Notes: generated by a model from the letters alone, not told the origin. Shown: positions 35,016 to 43,754, counted from the first letter of the stretch. The stretch: 64,000 nt of DNA from Methanoregula sp. (GCF_028712425.1 NZ_JAQTQD010000010.1:28472-92471), one strand, 5' to 3'. A program made the numbers and translations.

Positions 35016-35753
35016 ATGGTAGACAAGAAATCACCAGCAAGTGGCTGGCCACTCATCAAGGGTGACTTCCACTCAGGAGACGCAAACAGCCCGGTGGCTG
35101 TCGTCACCATGGGTTCACACCTTGACGAACAGGGTATCTGCGATGCCGGCGCGGCACTCTGCGGATCCTGTAAGACTGAAAACCTCGGTCTCGAAAAGGT
35201 CATCGCCAACGTTATCGCCAACCCCAATATCAGGTTCGTCCTCTTCGTCGGTACTGAAGTCAAGGGTCACCTCTCCGGCCAGACCTTCGCTGCACTCCAC
35301 AAGAACGGGGTCAAGGAAGGTAGGGTCATCGGCGCTGAAGGTGCTATTCCCTTCATCGAGAACCTCACTGACGTCAACATCAAGCGCTTCCAGGAACAGG
35401 TTGAGATCGTCAACATCATGGAAACCGAAGATGTCGGTGCAGTCAAGGCAAAGATCAACGAACTCAAGGCGAAAGACCCGGGTGCGTTCTCTGCCGATGC
35501 CATGGTCGTCGAAGTCAAGGAAGCTGCCGGTGGGCAGGAAGTAGGCGCCGCAAGTGCTAACCCCCAGTTCCTCGAGATCGAGAAACGCCTCGACAAGATC
35601 GAGAAGAAACTCGAGTTCGTGGATGCGGAAGTTGCACAGCGTGTTGGACGAAAGATCGGACGGGATATCGGTATACTGTACGGCCTGATGGCAGGCGTTA
35701 TGGTATTTATCATGCTGTTGTTCCTGTTCCAGAAATTAATGGCAATGGTATAA
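35016..35753 (+). CDS. mtrG: Fusion of a second MtrA corrinoid domain to MtrG
   Basis: A 245-residue protein at the position where mtrG is expected (between mtrF and mtrH). Residues 1-175 are a complete MtrA corrinoid domain, including [12 protein letters not shown] with the axial histidine. Residues from about 182 are MtrG-like: [20 protein letters not shown], then [20 protein letters not shown] and a transmembrane helix. No separate mtrG exists in the operon. The MtrA part is almost base-identical to the upstream mtrA. The ATG at 35016 follows GAGGTGA. The fusion could double the number of corrinoids per complex; that is inference. Confidence 0.88.
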   Translation: MVDKKSPASGWPLIKGDFHSGDANSPVAVVTMGSHLDEQGICDAGAALCGSCKTENLGLEKVIANVIANPNIRFVLFVGTEVKGHLSGQTFAALHKNGVKEGRVIGAEGAIPFIENLTDVNIKRFQEQVEIVNIMETEDVGAVKAKINELKAKDPGAFSADAMVVEVKEAAGGQEVGAASANPQFLEIEKRLDKIEKKLEFVDAEVAQRVGRKIGRDIGILYGLMAGVMVFIMLLFLFQKLMAMV

Positions 35754-35770
35754 TGGAGGTGTAATAGAAC

Positions 35771-36808
35771 ATGTTCAGATTCGAAAAAGAACAGAGCGTC
35801 TGGGACTTCAACGGCACCATGATTGGTGGACAGCCTGGCGAGTACCCGACCGTACTGGGTGCCTCAATCTTCTACAACAAGCACGAGTGCGTGCTTGATG
35901 ACAAGACTGGCAAGATCGACAAGGCAAAGGCAGAGGCTCTCTGGAACCGCTGCCAGGTCCTCTCTGATGCAACCGGCATCCCGCACTTCATCCAGATCAT
36001 CGCGGAATACGGCGAAGCGTTCGAGAGCTACTTCAGCTGGTTCGACTCGATCGACAACAAGACCGCGTTCCTGATGGACTCATCAGTGCCTGCGGCACTT
36101 GCCCACGCCTGCAAGTACGTGACCGAAGTCGGTCTTGCAAAGCGTGCGATCTACAACTCGATCAACGGGTCAATCCTGCCCGAGAGCATCGAGGCACTCA
36201 AGAACAGTGACGTCGATGCAGCTATCGTCCTCGCCTTCAACCCTGCCGACCCCTCGGTCGCAGGAAGGGAGAAGGTGCTCGTAGAGGGCGGCGTTGCAGG
36301 TCAGACCAAGGGTATGCTCGAGATTGCAGAGTACTGCGGTATCACGCGCCCGATCCTCGACACTGCAGCAACCCCGCTCGGCCTTGGAAGCGGCGGCTCG
36401 TACCGTGAGATCCTTGCCTGCAAGGCAATCCACGGCTACCCGACCGGTGGCGCATACCACAACATGACCGTCTCCTGGACCTGGCTCAAGCGCTGGAAGG
36501 GTACCTCAAAGACCCCCTCACAGCTTGCAGCAGGATACGAGGGCAAGGATGTCCTCCTCAAGCAGATGTCCCACCACTACCTTGGCGGTATTGAGGGCAT
36601 CAAGCAGGCCGCATGGTCCGCACCCGATATTGGCTGCAACATGATTGCCTCCACCCTCGGTGCAGACCTTATCATGTACGGACCCATCGAGAACGTTGAA
36701 GCAATGATCACCGCACAGGCCTACACGGACATCACCGTCCTCGAGGCAACCCGCCAGCTCGGGATCGAGTGCAAGGCAGAAAGCCACCCAATCTTTAAAC
36801 TCATTTAA
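35771..36808 (+). CDS. mtrH: Tetrahydromethanopterin S-methyltransferase subunit H
   Basis: A 345-residue soluble subunit with a TIM-barrel methyltransferase fold. It transfers the methyl group from methyl-tetrahydromethanopterin to the Co(I) corrinoid of MtrA. Recognisable stretches are FEKEQSVWDFNGTMIGGQPG, VLGASIFYNKHECV, FLMDSSVPAAL and DTAATPLGLGSGGSYREI. Length and ending (ECKAESHPIFKLI) are normal. Last gene of the operon; a T-run follows the stop directly. Confidence 0.96.
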   Translation: MFRFEKEQSVWDFNGTMIGGQPGEYPTVLGASIFYNKHECVLDDKTGKIDKAKAEALWNRCQVLSDATGIPHFIQIIAEYGEAFESYFSWFDSIDNKTAFLMDSSVPAALAHACKYVTEVGLAKRAIYNSINGSILPESIEALKNSDVDAAIVLAFNPADPSVAGREKVLVEGGVAGQTKGMLEIAEYCGITRPILDTAATPLGLGSGGSYREILACKAIHGYPTGGAYHNMTVSWTWLKRWKGTSKTPSQLAAGYEGKDVLLKQMSHHYLGGIEGIKQAAWSAPDIGCNMIASTLGADLIMYGPIENVEAMITAQAYTDITVLEATRQLGIECKAESHPIFKLI

Positions 36809-37025
36809 TTTTTTTTAACGAAGAACTTCGCGCAGCGAAGTTTGAGTTCGAGAAGAAATTCATCAGATTTCTTCGAGTTGGTGAGGATTCGAAGAACCCC
36901 AACCAGGAGAAGAATTCGCAGTAATTCTTCGACATTCGAAGGTCGGCTCCGCCTCCCTTCTCTATCTCGAAGTCCTGACGGACTTCTTCGATCCCAAAAA
37001 AAAGTTTTATCCCCGCCCTTCCGTT
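36809..37025. repeat. Tandem array of hairpins between mtrH and the TPR gene
   Basis: A T-run (36809-36816) ends the mtr operon, and an A-run (36995-37002) gives a T-run for the opposite-strand TPR gene. Between them are five hairpins: AACTTCG/CGAAGTT (36824-36842), GAAGAAAT/ATTTCTTC (36852-36874), GAAGAATT/AATTCTTC (36909-36930), GAAGG..GGC/GCC..CCTTC (36938-36960) and GAAGTCC/GGACTTC (36969-36986). Stems two to five begin GAAG and end CTTC but differ inside, so base pairing rather than sequence is kept. A matching stem follows mcrA. Confidence 0.65.
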
Positions 37026-37673
37026 TCACCGTTTCCACGGGCCCTGGGGAAGGTTGACGACCCGGATCGCCTCGTCAGCTTCTTTTATCCGCCCGAGGTT
37101 ACGCAGGGCGATGGCCTTATTGTACCAGACAAAGGAGTTGATGGGATTAAGCCCGATTGCCTTATCGAAATATGCGAGGGCCTCCTCGTTTTTCCCGAGT
37201 TCCCGCAGGGCAATGCCCTTTCCGGTCATGGCACGGATGTTCTTCGGGCTCTCCTCGAGGATCTTGTCGAAGCAGACAATCGCTTCCTCATGCCTTCCCA
37301 GCTCATTGAGGGAATATCCTTTATTGGCGATGGCAAAGGTGTACCCCGGGTCGAGGGCAAGGGCCCGGTCAAAGCACTGGATGGACTCGTCGTACCGGCG
37401 TATCTTGCGGAGTGTATACCCTTTCTCGAACCAGACCGAGACCAGGCCGGGATTGATAACGATTGCCTTGTCGTAACTGGCAATAGCATCCTCGTGCCGC
37501 CCGAGATCATAGTAGATCCTGCCCTTGTTCTCCAGGGCGGTGGTATTGTTCGGGTCGATCTCGAGGACCTGGTCATACAGGGATATCGCATCATCGTAGC
37601 GCCCGACTTTCATCTGGCGATGCGCCTTGTCCAAAACCGACGGTATATCCATACGACTCATAGTATCATTCAC
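37026..37673 (-). CDS. Tetratricopeptide repeat (TPR) protein
   Basis: A 215-residue soluble protein made almost wholly of 34-residue TPR units; about six are visible from residue 20 on, with cores such as DDAISLYDQVLEIDPNNTTA, DAIASYDKAIVINPG and EALAYFDKAIGLNPIN. Such repeats form a superhelical scaffold for protein binding. It has no signal peptide, catalytic domain or membrane segment. Methanomicrobiales genomes encode many such proteins. The partner is unknown. ATG codons at 37661 and 37652 are alternative starts. Confidence 0.85.
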   Translation of the reverse strand: MNDTMSRMDIPSVLDKAHRQMKVGRYDDAISLYDQVLEIDPNNTTALENKGRIYYDLGRHEDAIASYDKAIVINPGLVSVWFEKGYTLRKIRRYDESIQCFDRALALDPGYTFAIANKGYSLNELGRHEEAIVCFDKILEESPKNIRAMTGKGIALRELGKNEEALAYFDKAIGLNPINSFVWYNKAIALRNLGRIKEADEAIRVVNLPQGPWKR

Positions 37674-37768
37674 ACGAGGGTAAATAATACCTTGCAGTTC
37701 TTCTTCCCGCGTGTACCTGCGGTCACGGTCTTCGGGAAATGGTATTGTGGGGGATGCCTCACCGGCAG

Positions 37769-38467
37769 TTACCGGTTCTGCCGGCAGCGGGCATACAGCG
37801 CTCCTGCTGCAATTGCAGTGACCACGAGGAGCGGGGCAAGGGGCGACTTTGTCGCAGCCGGTGCAGGTGGCACGCTCGTCGTAACAACCGTTGTCTCAGG
37901 GATTGTCGTTACCGGTGGTGTTGTTGGCGGGACGGTGGTTGCTGTTGTCACAACGGTCGGATCATCATCCAGGAGGTTGAGCGTGTACTTCGCACCGGTA
38001 CTGACCCGGTCCTTTGAGAGGGCTCCGTCCTTGAGGTACACGCTCAGCGTCTGGTAGCTGTGCCCTTCAAGGCTTGAGGCATCTGCCTGTGCATTGACTG
38101 CATACACAAAATAGGTCCCGGGATCGATCGTGCGCTCGAGTTTTGACGTGTCCCATTTAAACGACCAGGTCTGGTCGCTGGCAAGGTCAACCATCGTATT
38201 ATATCCCTGGTCGGCCCGCTTGGTCGGGTCCGTCAGGGGCGCTCCGTTTGCCGGGAGACCGGGACCGGTCATGAACAGGTAAATGGTATCACCGGAATAG
38301 GAGATCCCGTGCAGAGCAATGGTCTCCCCGAGATAGCCTTCGTAATCCTCGCTGTAGCTGTACGCAGACGCAACGGGCATCACGGAGACGGCACAGAGAA
38401 CCGTGAGCAGGAGCAGGGGGCGGCCCCATGCGGCCGGGTTTTGGGAAAACGATGTAATCGGTGCCAT
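37769..38467 (-). CDS. Secreted, membrane-anchored surface protein (function unknown)
   Basis: About 232 residues, with a signal peptide (LLLLTVLCAVSVMPVASA), an exported domain starting YSYSEDYEGYLGETIALHGI, a Thr/Pro linker (VVTTATTVPPTTPPVTTIPE) and a C-terminal helix (APLLVVTAIAAGALYA) with a basic tail. The exported domain, with its SYSGDTIYLFMTGPGLPANG stretch, resembles a domain common in Methanomicrobiales surface proteins (DUF3821 is my best recollection). The start at 38467 is preferred over 38476. The S-layer or glycan context is unknown. Confidence 0.7.
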   Translation of the reverse strand: MAPITSFSQNPAAWGRPLLLLTVLCAVSVMPVASAYSYSEDYEGYLGETIALHGISYSGDTIYLFMTGPGLPANGAPLTDPTKRADQGYNTMVDLASDQTWSFKWDTSKLERTIDPGTYFVYAVNAQADASSLEGHSYQTLSVYLKDGALSKDRVSTGAKYTLNLLDDDPTVVTTATTVPPTTPPVTTIPETTVVTTSVPPAPAATKSPLAPLLVVTAIAAGALYARCRQNR

Positions 38468-38576
38468 ACAGAACAAAGTAAACCGCGGGGAGGTTTATAG
38501 ATTTGTCCTGGCGGAATGGTGGCAGAGCCGGTGCTGGAAGTGCAGACACTAGAGGATCGAGAGGAGGGCCGGGGAA

Positions 38577-39032
38577 TCAGTACAGCCGGTAGATGAAGTA
38601 GCCGTCCTGGATATTCTCTGCCTGGTCGTAATCGGCAAGAAGGTTCTTCCGGTTGCCGAAGGACAGCATCTTCTGTCGCAGGGTATCCATGCCGGCGGTG
38701 TTGTAGATGAGTGTTTTGAGCTCCTCGTTGACCCGGCGGATCTCCTTTGTCTTCATCTTCCCCAGCACGTCCGAGGGGTAGGCATCGATATCAAAATAGG
38801 CAAAGAGTGTTTCAAGGCAGATCAGCCAGAGCTTTTCCGATACCGCATGCTCTGCAGCCCGCGTCGCCTCCGAATCGGTGAGGACGAGGTAGGCCTCGTC
38901 ATTGCCGTGGAAAAACGCCCGGAAACCGTAGAGGTTCCCTTTGGATTCCTGGAGAACCTCCTGGTCGACATGGAGAAAGGCTGCCAGTGCCTGCCGTTTC
39001 TGGAACATGGAAGGATCCTGTATGGTCTGCAT
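38577..39032 (-). CDS. Conserved hypothetical protein
   Basis: A 151-residue soluble protein with mixed helical character and no signal peptide or membrane helix. There is no recognisable catalytic motif; sections such as LYGFRAFFHGNDEAYLVLTD and a C-terminal DQAENIQDGYFIYRLY may be family landmarks. I start it at the ATG at 39032; an ATG at 39047 is also in frame. It stands alone between a surface-protein gene and the rubredoxin-like gene. Function unknown. Confidence 0.6.
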   Translation of the reverse strand: MQTIQDPSMFQKRQALAAFLHVDQEVLQESKGNLYGFRAFFHGNDEAYLVLTDSEATRAAEHAVSEKLWLICLETLFAYFDIDAYPSDVLGKMKTKEIRRVNEELKTLIYNTAGMDTLRQKMLSFGNRKNLLADYDQAENIQDGYFIYRLY

Positions 39033-39182
39033 CCGGTGTCTCCTCACCTGCCGTCGTTGTCTTTACAATGAAGGATGGATGTTTAAGATTATAAGTTCGT
39101 GCGTTTTTTTTAAAGATACTCTTCCGGTGGAGTGGATCACAGGAAGATGTCGGATGGCAGACAACAAAAAAGGTTCGGGAGT

Positions 39183-39761
39183 TCAGATCATCAGTGGTTC
39201 AAACCCGTTTTTCCGGACCTTGCCAAACAGGAGACTGATCTTGGGGTCAAGGGCACAGACCGGGCAGGTATAATCATCCGGGAGATCGTCGAATTTTGTC
39301 CCGGGTTTTATCCCGCGGTGCGGCTCCCCGCGCTTTTCGTCATAGACATAGTTGCACATGGAACAGAGGTAGCGTGTTGGCTTCCATTCCTCAAAGCCCC
39401 ATTTCCCGATCTTCCCCTTTCCCTGCTGGCCGCAGATGGGACAGACATACGTGTCCGGCAGGTCTTCAAACGGCGTGCCCCGGGGGATGCCGTTATGGGG
39501 TTCTCCGATAAGCGGCGAGTAGACATACCCGCACAGCGTGCAGCAGTACCGGGTCACCTTTTGGGATTTCTTTCCTGCCGGTTTTTTCCCGGTACCTTTC
39601 ACTGCCGGCTTCTTCCTGGCCGTTGTTGCCTTCGCTGCTGGTGCTCTTTTCCCTGCAACGGTTTTTTTCACTGCCCGTGCTGGGGATTTCTTCTTTGTCG
39701 CAACGGGTTTTGCAGCCTTCTTTGCAGCACCTTTCTTTACCGGTTTTACAGTCTTTGCCAT
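39183..39761 (-). CDS. Double rubredoxin with lysine/alanine-rich N-terminal tail
   Basis: A 192-residue protein. Residues 1-68 are a highly basic, low-complexity tail rich in KK, AAK and PA, resembling the tail of histone H1. Two rubredoxin domains follow: C74/C77 with C107/C110 (YVCPICG), and C133/C136 with C166/C169 (YTCPVCA), each able to bind one iron atom. Rubredoxins pass single electrons to oxygen- or superoxide-detoxifying enzymes. The tail could bind nucleic acid or acidic partners. The double domain plus tail is unusual. No partner such as a flavodiiron protein is nearby. Confidence 0.82.
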   Translation of the reverse strand: MAKTVKPVKKGAAKKAAKPVATKKKSPARAVKKTVAGKRAPAAKATTARKKPAVKGTGKKPAGKKSQKVTRYCCTLCGYVYSPLIGEPHNGIPRGTPFEDLPDTYVCPICGQQGKGKIGKWGFEEWKPTRYLCSMCNYVYDEKRGEPHRGIKPGTKFDDLPDDYTCPVCALDPKISLLFGKVRKNGFEPLMI

Positions 39762-39943
39762 GAGGGTTCACCCATGCAGTCCCGCCACCCCATCACGGGG
39801 AGCCGGGCCCGCCTTACTGGAACATGGCAGGCATGGATATTATAATTTATGGATGATGCAAGCCCCCGGCGTCGGGCCCGGCTAAGAGGATTACCACCCA
39901 TGTTTATCCGCACGAAATGCGTATTATTCAGCTAAGAGCCACA

Positions 39944-40534
39944 ATGGACGATATCTCCGGCATCCTCTACGCGTTTGCGACCCTGTTCATTATCCTGGAC
40001 CCGCTCATTTCGGTGCCGATCTTCTCGGCGATGACCCGGGGGCAGTCACCGGCCGAGATCCACAAGCAGGCATTCATAGCCGTTGCGGTTGCCGGCAGCC
40101 TGATGTACCTCTTCCTTGTCTTCAACCAGGTCATCTTCGATATCCTCGGCCTCAGTATCCCCAGCTTCCAGATCGCGGGAGGGGTCCTCCTCTTCCTGCT
40201 CGGCATCCAGGAAGCCCTGGGCATCGAGCTGGGGCATTCCAAGGGACATGCCAAAAGTGCCGCAGGCGTTGTCATCGGGACGCCGCTTCTCTGCGGGCCG
40301 GGCGCTATCACAACCGTTATGCTCCTCTCGAAGGATTACGGATTTCTCATCCCCTTTGTCGCCATAACGCTCGCGCTCCTTGCAACCTGGATTATCCTCT
40401 ATTATTCAGAACTGATCCAGCGGGTGCTTGGCGAGGTTGTCACGGACATCATGGGAAAAGTACTGGGCATGTTCCTTGCCGCTATTGCCGTAAACCTCAT
40501 CAGCTCCGGTATCCTCAAACTGGCAGGAATCTGA
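39944..40534 (+). CDS. MarC family integral membrane protein
   Basis: A 196-residue protein with six hydrophobic helices, typical of MarC/UPF0056 proteins, whose function is still unclear. Conserved features are LFIILDPLISVPIFSAMT in the first helix, GGVLLFLLGIQEALG and VIGTPLLCGPGAITTVMLL. I use the ATG at 39944; one at 39917 is also in frame. It is a single gene, convergent with the acyltransferase gene at 40560. Confidence 0.85.
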   Translation: MDDISGILYAFATLFIILDPLISVPIFSAMTRGQSPAEIHKQAFIAVAVAGSLMYLFLVFNQVIFDILGLSIPSFQIAGGVLLFLLGIQEALGIELGHSKGHAKSAAGVVIGTPLLCGPGAITTVMLLSKDYGFLIPFVAITLALLATWIILYYSELIQRVLGEVVTDIMGKVLGMFLAAIAVNLISSGILKLAGI

Positions 40535-40559
40535 TTCTCTCTTCTTTTTGAATGACCAA

Positions 40560-41456
40560 TCAGGAGTCGCGTTTCATCGAACAGACTTCCACCATGTGGT
40601 GCGGGTGGTAACGCATCTTGGCCTCGCGGAGACCCGGTACACCAAGGTCACTCTCGCGGTTGATATAGGTGAATTTTTTCGCGAGACGTGCAGCGGTTTC
40701 ACTGTTGATTGCCTTGTAGATGCCATCGCAATCGGGAAGCCCTTTCTCGAAATGCACAAGAGCGGTATCGCCCGTCATGGGTTCGTACAGGGAAATGGCC
40801 CCGATCTTCGATGAGACCCGGATCGCAAGTCCCCTGAGCGCGAGGTCTTTCATGTGGTCGATGGCAAAAAAGACGGCTTCTTTCTCGTTTGCAAGGACCG
40901 GGTCCCCGCTCTCGCAGCCTTTCCATTCGCACCACTCGATCAGGAACCGCTTTACATCGTCCCAGTTGTTCTCCGAGATCGGTTCAACCGTGCTGGCACA
41001 GTTCTTCCGGAACTTGTTGAGCTGGCGCCGGATGGTGAGGTAATTTCCCCCGGGCAGTTCGGCAAGATCGGCTGCCTGGTACACGTACTCGAAATGGTTG
41101 CGGTCGGGCACAAGGTTGATTCCCGGGCAGACCTCGCGCATCCAAACGGCGGTGTCCGGATCAATCAAAACAATCGGTTCATTGTCGCTGACGTCAGACG
41201 CGAGCCGGATCAGGGATCGCAGGAGTGCCGGGTTCCGGGGGCCGATGGGGGGGCGGAACCGTGTCACGCCATCGATGGTGCTTGCAAGGATGAGGTTCTT
41301 CCCCACGTACGCGAAGGTATAGCCCGCGAAATGGTTCCAGCAGACCATGTTGGTGAACGTGTTGTCCGAGTGGCGCTGCGGGTAGACTGCGTAAAGCTTC
41401 CCGAAGAACGCCCGGTCTGCAAAGGTGACCGGCCGGAAGTCATCCTGCCGGAGCAT
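40560..41456 (-). CDS. DUF2156-type acyltransferase-like protein
   Basis: A 298-residue soluble protein with the double GNAT-like fold of the DUF2156 / phosphatidylglycerol lysyltransferase C-terminal family. The visible landmarks are LRRQLNKFRKN-like IRRQLNKFRKNCASTVEPIS, ALRGLAIRVSSKIGAISLYEP, HFEKGLPDCDGIYKAIN and a C-terminal YINRESDLGVPGLREAKMRY. These enzymes may move an aminoacyl or acyl group to lipids or small molecules. The start overlaps the upstream GNAT gene stop as TGATG, so the two are co-translated. Confidence 0.75.
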   Translation of the reverse strand: MLRQDDFRPVTFADRAFFGKLYAVYPQRHSDNTFTNMVCWNHFAGYTFAYVGKNLILASTIDGVTRFRPPIGPRNPALLRSLIRLASDVSDNEPIVLIDPDTAVWMREVCPGINLVPDRNHFEYVYQAADLAELPGGNYLTIRRQLNKFRKNCASTVEPISENNWDDVKRFLIEWCEWKGCESGDPVLANEKEAVFFAIDHMKDLALRGLAIRVSSKIGAISLYEPMTGDTALVHFEKGLPDCDGIYKAINSETAARLAKKFTYINRESDLGVPGLREAKMRYHPHHMVEVCSMKRDS

Positions 41457-41887
41457 CAGTGGCCTCCCTTCCACAGCAGGGGGACATGCCCCTCCATGCG
41501 ATGGAATCCCAGCGGCCGGTAAAACATCTCGCTATCCGGTTCCGCAACAAGCCCGATCCAGGTGATCCCGGATTCCGTGCATTTCTGCACCAGGGTGGCA
41601 ACGATCTCTTTTCCGATCCCCCTGTTCCGGCAGGACGGGAGGACCACGAGATCCTGGATATACCCGTCCGAGATCCCGTCCGAGATGACCCGCCCCATGC
41701 CAACGGCCTTCCCGGTCTGCTGGTCGATGGCAATGGCAAAAGCAAAACTCTTCTTTATCAGTTCCGGCAGGGATGCAGGATCGTAGTCATCCTTCCACCA
41801 CCCGCCGGCCTGGTAGAGCTGGACAATCTCGTCAGGGTTCCAGTTTTCCACGAGACGGACGACAATGCCGTCATCCTGAGCAGTCAT
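41456..41887 (-). CDS. GNAT family N-acetyltransferase
   Basis: A 143-residue acetyltransferase. The acetyl-CoA pyrophosphate-binding loop is the stretch LPSCRNRGIGKEIV, after the strand GYIQDLVVL, and the C-terminal strand region EMFYRPLGFHRMEGHVPL is typical of GNAT proteins. The substrate is unknown. I start it at ATG 41887; the frame stays open to 41968. It is coupled to the DUF2156 gene by a TGATG overlap. Confidence 0.82.
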   Translation of the reverse strand: MTAQDDGIVVRLVENWNPDEIVQLYQAGGWWKDDYDPASLPELIKKSFAFAIAIDQQTGKAVGMGRVISDGISDGYIQDLVVLPSCRNRGIGKEIVATLVQKCTESGITWIGLVAEPDSEMFYRPLGFHRMEGHVPLLWKGGH

Positions 41888-42007
41888 TCTTTCGTGTATA
41901 GTTACCGTGCTTTTTCCAGAAAAACTCTCTGGAGAAACCAGAACCATGAAAAAACACCTGTCCGGCAAGCAGATGCACGGATTGCCGAAAAGAACGATTT
42001 GCTTGTA

Positions 42008-42544
42008 TTACTTGACCGGGTTCAGCCGGGCGATGGCGGTATCGATGATAGCGCCAAGGCCGTCAACATCCCAGTGTTCGGAGTTGAGGATGATATGATA
42101 GATCGAAAGATCGTTGATATCGATGTCATAATAGGAGCGATACCGGTCCGCTTCGCACTGCTCGCGCTCCAGCGTGAGGCCTTTTGCTGTCTCTTCATCC
42201 CCTACCTGGTCCCGGAACGCGATGCGCTTGATCCGGCACCCGATGGGGGCATAGATCCAGATCTTCAGGTCGGCATTGTCAACCATCCAGCCCGAGAGCC
42301 TTCCTTCGATAACGATATTGTCGCTTGCCTCGGCGATCTCTTTCTGGCGTGCGTCGATCATCTTGTCGTAGCTCGGATCATTCCGGGCAAGGTCCCCGAA
42401 CCGGGCAAGCTCCATGTTATGCTCTTTTGCCAGCTGGCGGAAGACCTCCCCCGCCGAGATCATGGTAAACCCGTGACGCTCTGCAAGGTACCGTGAGAGG
42501 GAGGTTGTCCCGCTCCCGGGCAACCCGCTCACGGTGATCCGCAT
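42008..42544 (-). CDS. cmk: Cytidylate kinase (archaeal type)
   Basis: A 178-residue P-loop nucleoside monophosphate kinase that phosphorylates CMP and dCMP. The P-loop is ITVSGLPGSGTTSLSRYLA. The NMP-binding part has SAGEVFRQLAKEHNMELARF, and the lid region follows at RIKRIAFRDQ. The threonines after the P-loop are typical of archaeal Cmk. Found at the end of the spc-type ribosomal cluster in many Euryarchaeota. The start overlaps the stop of the DUF106/EMC3 gene (TGATG). Confidence 0.9.
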   Translation of the reverse strand: MRITVSGLPGSGTTSLSRYLAERHGFTMISAGEVFRQLAKEHNMELARFGDLARNDPSYDKMIDARQKEIAEASDNIVIEGRLSGWMVDNADLKIWIYAPIGCRIKRIAFRDQVGDEETAKGLTLEREQCEADRYRSYYDIDINDLSIYHIILNSEHWDVDGLGAIIDTAIARLNPVK

Positions 42545-43155
42545 CAGACGCCCCCAATGTTGAGGGCCTTCCTGATGACCTGCGAGAGCGTGATGGAGCA
42601 GATCATGTACCAGAGAATCCAGGCCGGAATAATCCAGACAATTGCTGCATTCAGGTCAACGGTGCCGAAATAGGGCATCGTGATGGTCGCCGTTGTCTGC
42701 CCGAGCCGGTAGAGCAGCCAGAAGAAGATGGGGACCGAGAGGACGAGAATGTAGGTCATGGGCTTGAACTGCTGCTGGGACAATTCGAGCTGGTCCTTCA
42801 TCATCCGGTCCTTCTTGGCATCCAGTTTCTTGATCTTCTTCTCGTCCTGAGAGAGCGTTGCTTCGCGGTACTCCTTCTGGAACTCCTTCATCCGCTCCTG
42901 CGACTCGGTCATCTTGTCATAATCGATCGTGTATTTCTGGACGATCGAAGAGTAGAGACCGGTGAGTGCCGACAGGATGATGATCAGGACATAGAACGGG
43001 ATGCCGAACGTGACGAGCAGGGGGGCAAACAGGGTATCGATTGCCTGTCCGACCCCGACACGGAGCCACTCGACGGTGTAGGCCCACATCATGAGGAACA
43101 TGAACCCGAAGGTGATCCAGAGGTTGTACTCGTCCCAGAACTTTTTGAAATTCAT
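42544..43155 (-). CDS. EMC3/TMCO1 family membrane protein (DUF106), Oxa1-superfamily insertase
   Basis: A 203-residue membrane protein with a first helix (ITFGFMFLMMWAYTVEWL), a second at LVTFGIPFYVLIIILSALTG, a long charged coiled-coil segment (ERMKEFQKEYREATLSQDEK) and two more helices. This is the layout of archaeal Oxa1-like insertases, which help helices enter the membrane. Its place next to secY and ribosomal genes fits co-translational insertion. The ATG at 43155 lies just after the adkA stop with a GGTGA site. Confidence 0.82.
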   Translation of the reverse strand: MNFKKFWDEYNLWITFGFMFLMMWAYTVEWLRVGVGQAIDTLFAPLLVTFGIPFYVLIIILSALTGLYSSIVQKYTIDYDKMTESQERMKEFQKEYREATLSQDEKKIKKLDAKKDRMMKDQLELSQQQFKPMTYILVLSVPIFFWLLYRLGQTTATITMPYFGTVDLNAAIVWIIPAWILWYMICSITLSQVIRKALNIGGV

Positions 43156-43159
43156 GGAT

Positions 43160-43732
43160 TCACCGGAGAACGTCTGCCAGATCTGCTGCCGAACGTTCGA
43201 GCAGGAAATCCGCATTGGTGATGATTTTGATGGTACAGCCGGTCAGCATCGCGTATGCCGCTGCAATCGACCGGTTGAACTGCTGGTGCTCTGCGATTGA
43301 GCGCGATCCTTCCTTATCCCGGGACCGCGTCTCGTCAGTGAGCCTCCGCATGAGGATCTGGTCATCATCGGTCTCAACAAGCACAATGATATCGGGCATG
43401 ATCTCGCGAAGGACCCATTCGGGAAGCCCGGCAAGATAGCCCTTGGGCGTCTTGACGGACGCGTGGGTATCGATCAGGACATTGCCCGAGATTTTGGCAA
43501 TGGCCTGGCCGGCCTTCTGCTGGAGACGCTTCTGGACAGCGCGGTCCAGCGTGCGCATCTGGTCCCGGTCCTTGACGATATTGTCCGCCTTTGCAACCTC
43601 GAACATGAACGTGCCGAAGTTGAGGGACTGGTACTCGATGCCCTCGCTTTTCAGTTTCTTTAGTGCTTCGTTGACGACCGTGGTCTTCCCGACGCCGGGA
43701 ACACCGGTGATGATAACCTTCTTTCCTTCCAT
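43160..43732 (-). CDS. adkA: Archaeal adenylate kinase
   Basis: A 190-residue enzyme of the archaeal AdkA family, which interconverts AMP, ADP and ATP. The P-loop is IITGVPGVGKTTVVNEAL. A second conserved region is VLIDTHASVKTPKGYLAGLPEWVL, followed by VLVETDDDQILMRRL. The length and the lack of the bacterial zinc lid agree with archaeal enzymes. I use the ATG at 43732; a longer start at 43768 would run into secY. Its place between secY and the EMC3-like gene is usual in Euryarchaeota. Confidence 0.93.
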   Translation of the reverse strand: MEGKKVIITGVPGVGKTTVVNEALKKLKSEGIEYQSLNFGTFMFEVAKADNIVKDRDQMRTLDRAVQKRLQQKAGQAIAKISGNVLIDTHASVKTPKGYLAGLPEWVLREIMPDIIVLVETDDDQILMRRLTDETRSRDKEGSRSIAEHQQFNRSIAAAYAMLTGCTIKIITNADFLLERSAADLADVLR

Positions 43733-43754
43733 CCTTGTCCCTTTCCTTGTTGAA

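Noticed and set aside
36819..36990. CRISPR-like array
   Set aside because: The units are short hairpins of differing sequence without constant repeats and spacers of even length; no cas genes are nearby.
39841..39900. Possible tRNA or C/D box RNA before marC (GC-rich GCCCCCGGCGTCGGGCCCGG region)
   Set aside because: No T-loop or acceptor pairing and no proper C and D boxes; probably only a GC-rich hairpin.
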